Part shown: in pieces, positions 50,485 to 59,133 of the stretch
Numbering within the stretch: position 1 is the first letter of the stretch
How the letters are laid out: each line of letters starts with the position of its first letter
NCBI RefSeq assembly: GCF_007971525.1
Contig: NZ_CP042437.1
Span: forward strand, 1,550,001 to 1,614,000
Reading direction: 5' to 3'
DNA from: Mucilaginibacter ginsenosidivorax
Lineage (GTDB): Bacteria; Bacteroidota; Bacteroidia; Sphingobacteriales; Sphingobacteriaceae
Length of the DNA stretch: 64,000 nucleotides
Position numbers and translations under genes: made by a program
The notes under the pieces: generated by a model
The model's input: the letters and a program-made list of their open reading frames with translations, nothing else
Told to the model about the DNA's origin: nothing
The model's database searches: none

Positions 50485-53262
50485 TTATAATTTATACCGT
50501 AAACCAAGTATGTAATATTGCTTATACAGGTCTTTACGCACAGCTGTATTCTCGCCCGCTTTTTGCAGTTCAACATTTACCGCATCGGTCGGGTAAGGCC
50601 TTCTTATCTCCAGTTCGTAAGGCGTATTTAATAGGTTGGTTGCCTTAACATACAGGTACAGGTTGCCAAACAAACGTTTATCGGCAGATAAGTCAAGCGT
50701 GGTGAAACCTTTTTGCCAGATGTCATTATCCAGGTAAGGCGAAACCGTATTTAACCTGGCACCGGTGTACACAAATGATAGTTGCGCATTAAGCCCGTTT
50801 TTAACACTGCGGTATAATAAAGACAGGTTGCCAATATTTTTAGACTGACCTTGCAGCGACCGCGTTTGCTGTACCGTGCGGTGGGTTACCTGGCCCTGGT
50901 CGTTACGGTACTCTTCTTCCTTATCGGTAGTTATTTTTGAATTGGTGTAGGTGTAGTTAGCGCGGATACCAAAGCTTCTGAAGTATTTGGTGTAATCAAG
51001 CTCGAAACCATAGTTATGGGCATTACCAAAATTCTCGGGCCTTAATACAAAGCTTGTACCCGATTTTTCGATGGCGTATTCAACCGGGTTATTAATTGAT
51101 TTATAAAATACACCAACCAATAACTGGTCAAGCGTTTTTGGGAAAAGTTCATAACGCAGGTCGAAGTTTTCGGCAGTGATCCGTTTCAGGTTAGGGTTAC
51201 CCTGCTCGTTGTAAAGTGCATCCGGATCGCCGGCTGTATGCGGCACTAACTCGTAAAAGTTTGGCCGGCTGATGGCCGAGTAGTACGACAGGCGCAAATC
51301 CTGTTTTTCATTAAACTGGTATTTAAAGTTCAGGCTTGGCAGCAAATCGTAATATTTTATGGTACCATCCTTGCCCTCAATTGAAGGATCGGCCTGGGTG
51401 TGCCATCCCTGGCTGGTATGCTCATATCTTAGGCCCGCAATAGTTAGCAATTTACCGGTGGTTAATTTAACCTGGCCATATCCTGCGGCAACCTTTTCGG
51501 TAAAATCGTAATTAAGGGCGTTGGTTGGCGTGCCCTGGGTGTTAAACAAATCAAAAGTATTGGCATCTACATTGCCATTAAAAGTTTGCGCGGTGTTAGC
51601 AGCGCCTGGCCTCAGGTCGTACTCATCGTAGCTGCTGTGCCTGGTTTTATCGCGGTACATACCACCGGCGGTTAACTCAACCTTGTTATCAAACAAAACC
51701 GGGTTGTAAATAAAATTCAGGAACCCTGTTTTATCCTCGTCGGAGTTTTTGGCGAACGTGCGGCTTTGCGCTTTCAGGGCGTCAAAAGTAAATGGGGCCT
51801 GTACTATGCTTCCGTCTGCCTGTACATTCCGCCCTGTATTCAGGTTAAGCTCGGCCCTATCGGGCTCATTGGCTGTAGCTTTTGAGTAAACGGCAGTCCA
51901 GTTGATCCTGAAATTATCGGTTAGCTTATGATCGCCATGTAAATTGCCGTTTTTTATGGTTTGTATAGTTCTGTCGCTGCGGTAGGTTTGGCTTACCCTG
52001 CCTGTACCAATACCGGCGCGGCCAAGCTCTAAACTGGTATCTGAGCTGAACCTGTAAGTATTCTGTGTTAGGTTGATATAGTCCAGGTCGAGTGTAATTT
52101 TATTGGCGGGGTTAATACGGTAATCAAACTTGGTGATAACCCCGGTACGCTGCTGCTGGATATTGTAATTACGTTTTTCTATATCGGTAACCAGGGGTTG
52201 ATTGTTTGCCGGGTTTACCTCGGTGCTAAAAAACGTACCGTTGGTTTGCCTGTAGGTATTTTGGTAGCTTAATGATACCAGGGCGCCAAACTTTTTATTG
52301 GCGCTGCGCCCGCCTATGCTTAAACCTGCTATAGTAGCCAGTGGCACTTTGTTTTCGCTGTAGTGAAAAGGTGCGGTTGTAAAATCGGCGCCGGTAGCTA
52401 TGCGGCCGTCGGCACGCGGCGAGGTTTGTAAACTACCGCTATGATCAAATTTGGTAAAACCTTTGTTAAAAAAATTAGCTGCCAAACCCGTACCTAAGTT
52501 GGCACGAACGGTAAAATCATCCGGTGCATCTTTTAATACCAGGTTTATAGCGCCACCAATAGCATCACCTTCCATATTGGCCGTAAGTGATTTGGAAACC
52601 TCCAAACGGTCGACAATATCTGCCGGGAAAATATCAAGCGGCACATAACGATTTTTATTATCGGGGCTGGGGATTTTAACGCCATTTACAAGCGTATACT
52701 GGTAACGCGCATCCATACCGCGTATAATGGCATATTGTGCCTCGCCGTTGGTGCTGCGGTCAACAGATACGCCCGATACACGCTGGGTAACATTGGCAAT
52801 GGTAATATCGGGCGATGCTTCGATAGTACGGGCCGATACCACATTTAACAAAGCCGGCGACCTGCGCTGCGCATTGGTGGCCGATTGATCGGTAGCTTTA
52901 TCAGCCCGGCCGGATATGGCTACTTCGCTTAGGGCGTGTTCTTTTGTTTTTAAAGATAATTTAACGTTGGCGATAGCACCATCCTGTACAGCTACATCGG
53001 TTTCATCAGCTTCAAAAGAGATGTAATTGGCCTCAACTTCGTACTTGCCGGCTGGTACATTTTTAAAAACAAAGCTGCCATCAAGGCCAACACCGGTTGA
53101 TGCTTTGAAGCTTTTATCTTTGCTTTTTAATTTAACCGTGGCGCCAACCAGGGGTTCGCCTGTTTTTCTATCGGTAACGGTTCCTTTAATTGTACCACTG
53201 GCAAAAACAAAACTGCTGATGACAAACTGGAAAATAATTAACAGGGGTAGGAGTTTCTTCAT
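50485..53262 (-). CDS. TonB-dependent outer-membrane receptor
   Basis: From ATG 53262 the product has 925 residues, beginning with a signal peptide (MKKLLPLLIIFQFVISSFVFAS). A CarboxypepD_reg-like domain (about 22-105, GTIKGTVTDRKTGEPLVGATVKLKS) precedes the plug (SPALLNVVSARTIEASPD, RVSGVSVDRSTNGEAQYAIIRGMDAR) and a long barrel ending KQYYILGLRYKL. Unlike the SusC protein at 42277, it has no STN domain and no FecR gene nearby. It belongs to the branch of smaller TonB receptors often linked to metals, siderophores, or phosphorylated compounds. The neighbouring MINPP gene makes an inositol-phosphate link possible. The lipoprotein gene follows immediately. Confidence 0.93.
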   Translation of the reverse strand: MKKLLPLLIIFQFVISSFVFASGTIKGTVTDRKTGEPLVGATVKLKSKDKSFKASTGVGLDGSFVFKNVPAGKYEVEANYISFEADETDVAVQDGAIANVKLSLKTKEHALSEVAISGRADKATDQSATNAQRRSPALLNVVSARTIEASPDITIANVTQRVSGVSVDRSTNGEAQYAIIRGMDARYQYTLVNGVKIPSPDNKNRYVPLDIFPADIVDRLEVSKSLTANMEGDAIGGAINLVLKDAPDDFTVRANLGTGLAANFFNKGFTKFDHSGSLQTSPRADGRIATGADFTTAPFHYSENKVPLATIAGLSIGGRSANKKFGALVSLSYQNTYRQTNGTFFSTEVNPANNQPLVTDIEKRNYNIQQQRTGVITKFDYRINPANKITLDLDYINLTQNTYRFSSDTSLELGRAGIGTGRVSQTYRSDRTIQTIKNGNLHGDHKLTDNFRINWTAVYSKATANEPDRAELNLNTGRNVQADGSIVQAPFTFDALKAQSRTFAKNSDEDKTGFLNFIYNPVLFDNKVELTAGGMYRDKTRHSSYDEYDLRPGAANTAQTFNGNVDANTFDLFNTQGTPTNALNYDFTEKVAAGYGQVKLTTGKLLTIAGLRYEHTSQGWHTQADPSIEGKDGTIKYYDLLPSLNFKYQFNEKQDLRLSYYSAISRPNFYELVPHTAGDPDALYNEQGNPNLKRITAENFDLRYELFPKTLDQLLVGVFYKSINNPVEYAIEKSGTSFVLRPENFGNAHNYGFELDYTKYFRSFGIRANYTYTNSKITTDKEEEYRNDQGQVTHRTVQQTRSLQGQSKNIGNLSLLYRSVKNGLNAQLSFVYTGARLNTVSPYLDNDIWQKGFTTLDLSADKRLFGNLYLYVKATNLLNTPYELEIRRPYPTDAVNVELQKAGENTAVRKDLYKQYYILGLRYKL

Positions 53263-53493
53263 TATGATGGGGATTAAAAATCCCTGCAAAGAAACCCCGG
53301 CGGTTTAATGGTTAAATAAACCTAACGTTAACATATCGTTAAGCAAGGTTAAAAAACCAATAATAAATAGCTTTTTACGTAACAAACCTGTTTCAATGCC
53401 ACAAACTACAAAATTACTACAGAATTGTTTACCATAAAACCTGCTCCTGTTTTGCACAAAAAACTGCCTGCAAATGATAATTAAATTGCTTAT

Positions 53494-54639
53494 TTACGAT
53501 GTATAAACATCCTCCCTGCCCGACAATATCAGTTCATCTATCCCGCTGATCACCTCCCGTATTTTGTCATCAAATCTGAGTACAGCAGTCTCAAGAAGGT
53601 TATAGTATTCCCTGGGGGCATTAAAATCCTCTGATTTGATGAGCTCAATCATCCCCATTATTGTGGTAAGCGGCGCCCGGAATTCGTGCGCCTGCAGGTG
53701 GGCTATTTTTAATAACGACCGGTTTTGATCGATAATCCTTATCTCCTTAACCTTACGGTCGCTTACATCGCGGATAATGTAGGATATACCTATAATTTCA
53801 TTGGCTGCATCCCGGGCTGTTTCAAACGATGCCTCCCAGTAAATTATGCCGTGTTGTCCGTAGTCGGTTGTGCCTTCTTCAAAAACATTTTGCCCGGCCA
53901 GTGCGCTTTTAAAGCCTTCAATAAACCTGTTTACAAAATCGGGGGCTATAAATTTGATAAACATGGCACCTTTTACCAAATGCTCCCGGTGCATTTTTTC
54001 AATAAAGTTGTAGGCTACCTTATTAAAATCCACTACTTCGGCATTTTTGTTCAACAGGATATGAAAATTAGGGGCACTTTCAAAAAAAGACCGCTGCGAT
54101 ATTTCGGCATTTCTTAAAATTTTCCGTTGCGCCTCAAATTCCAATTTGTTTTTGTTCAGCATCTCAACAGCTATCCGCAGCTCCATTAAATTCATAGCCT
54201 GTTTGGATAACATTTGCAGCATCAGTATTTGCTGTTTGTTAAGGTTAAAGGGCTGCATATGCACCACACACAAGCTGCCTATTCTTTGCCCATGGCTGGT
54301 TATTAGTGGTGCGCCGGCATAAAATCTGATGGCAGGCTGGCCGGTTACAAGGGGGTTATCAGCAAAGCGCAGATCGGTAGTTGCATCCGGCACCACCATT
54401 ACCTCATCGCTTTGAATGGTGTGGGTACAAAATGAAATCTCGCGCGGCATTTGGGCTATATCAATCCCATTACGAATTTTAAGCCATTGTGTGTCCCTAT
54501 CCAGTAGCGTAAGCAACGCAATAGGGGCATCACAGGTTTCGGATGCCATTTGTAAAAGTACCTTGAACTCTTCATCTGTTTCCAGGTCCAGGCTCTTAAA
54601 ACGTTCAACAGCTTTTAAACGAATTTCGTCATCAATCAT
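53494..54639 (-). CDS. GAF-PAS-HisKA sensor protein lacking an ATPase domain
   Basis: A 381-residue soluble protein. A GAF domain covers about 20-160 (LLTLLDRDTQWLKIRNGID, SFCTHTI, FYAGAPLI), a PAS domain about 180-300, and a HisKA-type dimerisation helix pair with H318 in HLQAHEFRAPLTTIMG covers about 305-370. It ends at residue 381, so the HATPase domain is absent; no frame downstream continues it. It cannot phosphorylate itself alone. Either it acts as a phosphotransfer or dimerisation partner for another kinase, or it has lost activity. Proteins of this shape recur in Sphingobacteriaceae, which argues against a simple truncation. Confidence 0.85.
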   Translation of the reverse strand: MIDDEIRLKAVERFKSLDLETDEEFKVLLQMASETCDAPIALLTLLDRDTQWLKIRNGIDIAQMPREISFCTHTIQSDEVMVVPDATTDLRFADNPLVTGQPAIRFYAGAPLITSHGQRIGSLCVVHMQPFNLNKQQILMLQMLSKQAMNLMELRIAVEMLNKNKLEFEAQRKILRNAEISQRSFFESAPNFHILLNKNAEVVDFNKVAYNFIEKMHREHLVKGAMFIKFIAPDFVNRFIEGFKSALAGQNVFEEGTTDYGQHGIIYWEASFETARDAANEIIGISYIIRDVSDRKVKEIRIIDQNRSLLKIAHLQAHEFRAPLTTIMGMIELIKSEDFNAPREYYNLLETAVLRFDDKIREVISGIDELILSGREDVYTS

Positions 54640-55133
54640 AGCACCGTGTAAATTTGTTTAATCCTTAACGTCATACCAATTAGTACCGTACCATGACGAG
54701 CAATGGCTAATAATACGAATTTTCGCGGAAATTAGTTGGTTAATTACACTTGTGTTGTCCATTTGTTTACAGCCAAACGCGCTACAGGTGCAAGTATCAA
54801 TAATTTTACAGTTTATCTACACTTCATCCGTCGGCCAAATTAAAACTTGCATGGCAATAATAAACCACCTAACTTCGTATTATATAAAGCATGAGCATAC
54901 AAAAGCATTTTTACTTTTCCCTGGGGCTTACCTCCATGAGCGATGCATCATCGTTTAGGGATGCCGTGCTGGCCAAAGCTGTGCTGGCCCAATACTAACT
55001 CCGTTCCTCCTCTTTTTTTATACTGCCCAAGCCGGTTTACTGCCATACGGTTCATTCGCGCTATTGGCATATTTAAAACATCCGAAACTATCCTGGTACT
55101 TTAAACGTTTTATTATCAACCAATTAAAACAAC
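54640..55133. other. Gap upstream of hmgA, no sure gene
   Basis: I see no convincing gene. A 35-residue frame (54891-54998, MSIQKHFYFSLGLTSMSD onward) is open on the plus strand, but has no family and no signal. The promoter of the hmgA-hppD pair should lie near its end; no clear TAnnTTTG is seen. I find no repeats here. Confidence 0.5.
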
Positions 55134-56288
55134 ATGCCTGTATATCATTCATTAGGAGCAATTCCGCCTAAAAGGCATACGCAGTTCCGTAAGCCCGATG
55201 GTACTTTATATGCCGAAGAGCTGGTATCTACCGAAGGCTTTTCAAGTCTTTACTCGCTTGTTTACCACGCATATCCGCCCACTATTGTTAAAACCCTGGG
55301 CGAGCCGTACAGCGTTGAGCCCAAAATAGCCCGCGAAAAACACCTGAAGCATACCAGCCTGATAGGTTTTAATGTACCGCCCGAAGATGATTACCTGCAA
55401 AGCCGCAAACCTATACTGGTAAACAGCGATCTGCATATTTCACTGGCCGCACCACGCCAAAGCATGACCGACTATTTTTACAAAAACAGCCAGGCCGACG
55501 AAGTGGTGTTTATTCATGAAGGTACAGGCACTTTAAAAACCGGGTTCGGCAATATTAAATTCGGCTATGGCGATTACCTGGTTATTCCACGCGGTACCAT
55601 TTACCAGATGGAGTTTGATGGCACGGCAAACCGCCTGTTCATCATCGAAAGCTTCAGCCCCATACGTGCACCTAAACGTTACCGCAACCAGTACGGGCAA
55701 CTGATGGAGCATTCGCCTTATTGCGAGCGCGATATTAAACGCCCGGCCAACCTGGAAACCCACGATGAGCACGGCGATTTCAAAATCCTGATTAAAAAAC
55801 AGGGCCTTATTTACCCCTACATTTACGGCACACATCCCTTTGATTTTATTGGCTGGGATGGTTTCCATTACCCATGGGCGCTATCCATTCATGATTTTGA
55901 ACCGATAACAGGCCGCCTGCACCAGCCGCCCCCCGTACACCAAACCTTTGAGGGCAACAACTTTGTGATATGCTCCTTTGTGCCCCGTAAGTTTGATTAT
56001 CACCCCCTGTCTATCCCTGCCCCATATAACCACAGCAATGTAGATAGCGACGAGGTTTTGTATTATGTAGATGGCGATTTTATGAGCCGCAAAAGCGTGG
56101 TTAAAGGCCAGATAACCCTGCACCCGGGCGGCATTCCGCATGGCCCGCACCCGGGATCGGTCGAGAAATCAATAGGTAAAGAATCAACTGACGAACTTGC
56201 CGTAATGATTGACCCCTTCAGGCCGCTGATGCTTACCGAAGATGCGATAAAGATTGAGGATGAAAATTATTATAAAAGCTGGCAATAG
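55134..56288 (+). CDS. hmgA: Homogentisate 1,2-dioxygenase
   Basis: A 384-residue cupin-type iron enzyme that opens the ring of homogentisate to maleylacetoacetate in tyrosine and phenylalanine breakdown. Family motifs: VFIHEGTGTLKTGFGNIKFG and DYLVIPRGTIYQMEF in the N-terminal cupin half, SDEVLYYVDGDFMSR and ITLHPGGIPHGPHPGS at the C-terminal iron site. It is shorter than human or Pseudomonas enzymes (about 430-445) but normal for Bacteroidota. It is followed by hppD 61 bp later, so two consecutive steps are encoded side by side. Fumarylacetoacetase and the isomerase are not in the window. Confidence 0.95.
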   Translation: MPVYHSLGAIPPKRHTQFRKPDGTLYAEELVSTEGFSSLYSLVYHAYPPTIVKTLGEPYSVEPKIAREKHLKHTSLIGFNVPPEDDYLQSRKPILVNSDLHISLAAPRQSMTDYFYKNSQADEVVFIHEGTGTLKTGFGNIKFGYGDYLVIPRGTIYQMEFDGTANRLFIIESFSPIRAPKRYRNQYGQLMEHSPYCERDIKRPANLETHDEHGDFKILIKKQGLIYPYIYGTHPFDFIGWDGFHYPWALSIHDFEPITGRLHQPPPVHQTFEGNNFVICSFVPRKFDYHPLSIPAPYNHSNVDSDEVLYYVDGDFMSRKSVVKGQITLHPGGIPHGPHPGSVEKSIGKESTDELAVMIDPFRPLMLTEDAIKIEDENYYKSWQ

Positions 56289-56300
56289 CCCCACCCAAAC

Positions 56301-56324
56301 CCTCCCGGAAGGGAGGGCTTAAAA
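56301..56324. repeat. CCTCCCGGAAGGGAGGGCTT half of a dispersed repeat
   Basis: CCTCCCGGAAGGGAGGGCTT folds as a short hairpin (CCCTCCC/GGGAGGG). It is the left half of the unit seen whole at 49039-49089, and lies 26 bp before the hppD start codon. It may affect hppD translation by forming a hairpin in the leader. Confidence 0.7.
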
Positions 56325-56349
56325 TCACTAATTTTATACAGACAAACCA

Positions 56350-57498
56350 ATGGAAACAATAGATAAAATAAATAAAAAAGTCTCCCCTACCGGGGGAGAT
56401 TTAGAGGGGGCCGATTTTTTACCCCTTAACGGTACCGATTATGTTGAGTTTTATGTGGGTAATGCCAAGCAGGCTGCCCATTATTATAAAACCGCCTTTG
56501 GCTTTCAAACATTGGCTTATGCCGGACCCGAAACGGGTGTACGCGACAGGGCATCATACGTATTGCAACAGGGTAAAATAAGGCTGGTATTAACCACGCC
56601 GCTTCACTCTGATCATCCTATTGCCGAGCATATTAAAAAACATGGCGATGGGGTAAAAGTACTGGCCCTTTGGGTTGATGATGCTTATGATGCCTTTGAA
56701 CAAACCACCAGCCGCGGCGCCGAACCTTACCAGCAGCCGCAAACCCTAACCGACGAATATGGTGAGGTACGCACCAGCGGCATTAAGCTTTATGGCGAAA
56801 CCGTTCACCTTTTTGTAGAGCGTAAAAACTACAAGGGCTTATTTTTACCCGGCTACCAAAAACTGGAAACCAGCTACAGCCCTGCCGAGGCCGGCTTGCT
56901 TTATGTTGACCATTGCGTGGGCAACGTTGGCTGGCATAAAATGAATGAATGGGTTAACTTTTATGAGGAAGTACTGGGCTTTAAAAACATTTTAACCTTT
57001 GATGATAAAATGATATCTACCGAGTACTCGGCCCTGATGAGTAAGGTGATGAGCAACGGCAACGGCTATGTAAAATTCCCTATTAATGAGCCTGCCGAGG
57101 GTAAAAAGAAATCGCAGATTGAAGAGTACCTGGAGTTTTATGAGGGCGAGGGCGTGCAGCACCTGGCACTGGCCACCCATGATATTGTAGCCACCGTTAC
57201 CGAGCTGCAAAACCGCGGCGTTGAGTTTTTAACCGTGCCTACCTCCTACTATGATGAACTTACAGACCGAGTTGGGCACATTGACGAAGACCTGGAACCA
57301 CTTAAAAAACTGGGCATCCTGGTTGACCGGGACGACGAAGGTTACCTGCTGCAAATTTTCACCAAACCTATTGAAGACAGGCCAACCCTTTTCTTCGAGA
57401 TCATTCAGCGTAAAGGAGCAAAATCATTTGGTGCCGGCAACTTTAAAGCATTGTTTGAAGCCATTGAACGGGAGCAGGATTTGAGAGGAAATCTTTGA
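56350..57498 (+). CDS. hppD: 4-hydroxyphenylpyruvate dioxygenase
   Basis: A 382-residue enzyme that makes homogentisate from 4-hydroxyphenylpyruvate, the step before HmgA. It has two VOC-fold halves: DFLPLNGTDYVEFYVGNAKQ onward, and AGLLYVDHCVGNVG onward. The three iron ligands lie in VDHCVGN, VQHLALAT and FFEIIQRKG. Length and core are typical. The N-terminus is odd: residues about 9-20 (KKVSPTGGDLEG) are encoded by a copy of a dispersed GC-rich repeat (56374-56410) whose other half lies just upstream of the start. The core starts at ADFLPLNG and is not affected. It follows hmgA in the same direction and is probably co-transcribed. Confidence 0.95.
   Translation: METIDKINKKVSPTGGDLEGADFLPLNGTDYVEFYVGNAKQAAHYYKTAFGFQTLAYAGPETGVRDRASYVLQQGKIRLVLTTPLHSDHPIAEHIKKHGDGVKVLALWVDDAYDAFEQTTSRGAEPYQQPQTLTDEYGEVRTSGIKLYGETVHLFVERKNYKGLFLPGYQKLETSYSPAEAGLLYVDHCVGNVGWHKMNEWVNFYEEVLGFKNILTFDDKMISTEYSALMSKVMSNGNGYVKFPINEPAEGKKKSQIEEYLEFYEGEGVQHLALATHDIVATVTELQNRGVEFLTVPTSYYDELTDRVGHIDEDLEPLKKLGILVDRDDEGYLLQIFTKPIEDRPTLFFEIIQRKGAKSFGAGNFKALFEAIEREQDLRGNL
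56374..56410 (+). repeat. Dispersed repeat inside the hppD coding region
   Basis: AAAAAAGTCTCCCCTACCGG with GGGAGATTTAGAGGGGG matches 49053-49089 almost base for base (about two differences). Here it is read in frame as residues 9-20 of HppD. Confidence 0.8.
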
Positions 57499-57556
57499 TT
57501 TGGGAATTCGGATGTTCAATTTCGGATTTATATGGAGGCCGAAATACTTTCGCGAT

Positions 57557-57630
57557 CTGTGTCCTCACAGATCGCTATTCCAATTGCTCACCCGCGGACT
57601 GTGTCCTCCCAGATCGCTATTTCAATTGCT
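57557..57630 (+). repeat. Two direct 32-base copies, 42 bp apart
   Basis: CTGTGTCCTCACAGATCGCT plus 12 further bases (57557-57588) is repeated at 57599-57630 with two changes. GATCTGTG and CACAGATC in copy 1 also form a small palindrome. The copies lie in the 200-bp gap between hppD and the converging beta-barrel gene and may act as a terminator. Confidence 0.75.
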
Positions 57631-57699
57631 AAGTGTTTTTAGCACGGTTAAGGTTCACCTGATAGCATCGGGGTATTTAAAGAATTGAAAACCCAAAAA

Positions 57700-58305
57700 T
57701 CAATAGCCTATGCTAAATACTGCGTGTACCGCTATTTGATTGTAACTGCCATAATTGCTAAAGTCATGAGGCTGGGAGTCCTCGGGGCGGGTTTCATAAC
57801 CCAGGCTTAAATCCAGCCCATATTTTTTTGATGCTTTAAACCTGAAAGCGTAGCCAATGTTAGGGGCTATAACCAGGGCTACTTTTTTGCTGGTGTAGTT
57901 ACTGTGGCTTTCATTTAAGTTGAACGATGCCCCTGCATTGCCCTCAACAAAAAGGTTACCATCCATATATACCCTTACACCTAATTCAAGGGGAGCAAAT
58001 GAGGCAACATGTACGTCGCCGTTATAGCTGTCATTGTAATTATACCTATCGTTGTGGTAAGCAGCATCCGACGGCATAAATGTATAAGCCCCGGAAGCCA
58101 TAATACTAACCGGGGTTGATTTGATAGGAAATTCAAATTTAATACCAAAGCCACTGGCTATAGGATATTCATTGCTATGCGGCCCCACGGTAGCGCCCAG
58201 GTTAAAACCAACTGCAACCCTCGGAGGCCTGTTATCGTTGGTTTGTGCCTTTGCTGTAAAGGCAGCAACCGTTAAGACCAACAGGGCGAGTAATGTTTTT
58301 TTCAT
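57700..58305 (-). CDS. Outer-membrane beta-barrel protein (copy 1)
   Basis: From ATG 58305 the product has 201 residues with a signal peptide ending FTAKAQ. The mature part is an eight-strand type barrel rich in alternating aromatic/hydrophobic residues (VAVGFNLGATVGPHS, SIMASGAYTFMPSDAAY, KYGLDLSLGYETRPEDS) and ends FSIGY with an aromatic last residue, as needed for insertion. It is similar throughout to the gene at 59134 (for example GVRVYMDGNLFVEGNAGASFNLN). No function can be assigned; small barrels of this sort are usually OmpW/OmpX-like. Confidence 0.82.
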   Translation of the reverse strand: MKKTLLALLVLTVAAFTAKAQTNDNRPPRVAVGFNLGATVGPHSNEYPIASGFGIKFEFPIKSTPVSIMASGAYTFMPSDAAYHNDRYNYNDSYNGDVHVASFAPLELGVRVYMDGNLFVEGNAGASFNLNESHSNYTSKKVALVIAPNIGYAFRFKASKKYGLDLSLGYETRPEDSQPHDFSNYGSYNQIAVHAVFSIGY

Positions 58306-58382
58306 GTGATAAGCTGTATGGATTACCCGACGAGAGCGTTTAAGAGTTAAACATCCGTTAAACACAGCCACCGGCAGTTACT

Positions 58383-58985
58383 TTAAAATGTGTATTTATA
58401 CGAAAAGCCGATACCTATTTGCCCCATTTTAAAATCCGAATCGATGTTTTTATAACCGCTTTCGTACCGGAAACCAATATCGAGCGCGTGGTGAACACCA
58501 AACGGAACGGCCGCGCCTGCACCTCCCGAGTATATAAACGATGCTTTAGCCTCGTGGCCTATTTTTAGCGCATCCCCTGCTTCGGCACTAACAAACAGGC
58601 ATTTTACATAGTAATACCTCAGCCCGGCTTTTAAAGGAACATATTTATACGGTGGCGGGCTGCTTGTATTTGACGGGCCCGCATAATTGCTCAGCTGCGT
58701 AGGTGTAAGGTATAAATACCTTAGGTTGGAGTGATATACCACATACCCCACGCTTGCCGTAGCATGCAAAGCCGGGGTTAACGGAAACTCGGCCCTTATC
58801 GTTCCGCCTAAACCATCCTGGTAAATATCACGGGTATGTACGGCGTTAGGGTGATCGACATTGATGGGTATGCCCACATCGGGCCCTATGCTGAGGCTCA
58901 TTTTATTGCCCGATTGGGCGCTAACCCTGCTTGAAGCCGCGCAAAACATCAACAATATTAAAAGACGGATATATTTAACTGCCAT
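58383..58985 (-). CDS. Outer-membrane beta-barrel protein (divergent copy)
   Basis: From ATG 58985 the product has 200 residues and a signal peptide ending SSRVSAQ. It is a small barrel (KMSLSIGPDVGIPIN, LHATASVGYVVYHSNLRYLYL, HHALDIGFRYESGYKNID) with an aromatic C-terminus (FSYKYTF). It differs from its two neighbours in sequence but shares their length and layout, so the three may be an old local duplication. It lies 78 bp before the start of the gene at 58305 on the same strand. Confidence 0.8.
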   Translation of the reverse strand: MAVKYIRLLILLMFCAASSRVSAQSGNKMSLSIGPDVGIPINVDHPNAVHTRDIYQDGLGGTIRAEFPLTPALHATASVGYVVYHSNLRYLYLTPTQLSNYAGPSNTSSPPPYKYVPLKAGLRYYYVKCLFVSAEAGDALKIGHEAKASFIYSGGAGAAVPFGVHHALDIGFRYESGYKNIDSDFKMGQIGIGFSYKYTF

Positions 58986-59086
58986 ACAGATTTGAGGTTT
59001 TATCATATTTACGCATTCAGATTGCTAAATGCTACAGCGTGAAGCTATTAATATTTTTTATGAATTGATTTCGTGGCCAACAAAAA

Positions 59087-59111
59087 GCCCCGGCAACTCA
59101 ATCGCCGGGGC
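59087..59111. terminator. GC-rich hairpin, terminator for the beta-barrel gene at 59134
   Basis: GCCCCGGC (59087-59094) and GCCGGGGC (59104-59111) form a perfect 8-bp stem with a 9-base loop. On the minus strand it follows the stop of the gene at 59134, and a T-rich run (AAAAA on the plus strand, 59082-59086) follows the stem. Confidence 0.85.
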
Positions 59112-59133
59112 CGTTCATTAAATCTCGTTGATA

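Noticed and set aside
54891..54998. 35-codon frame upstream of hmgA
   Set aside because: No membrane helix or signal, no coupling to a neighbour and no promoter; chance cannot be excluded.
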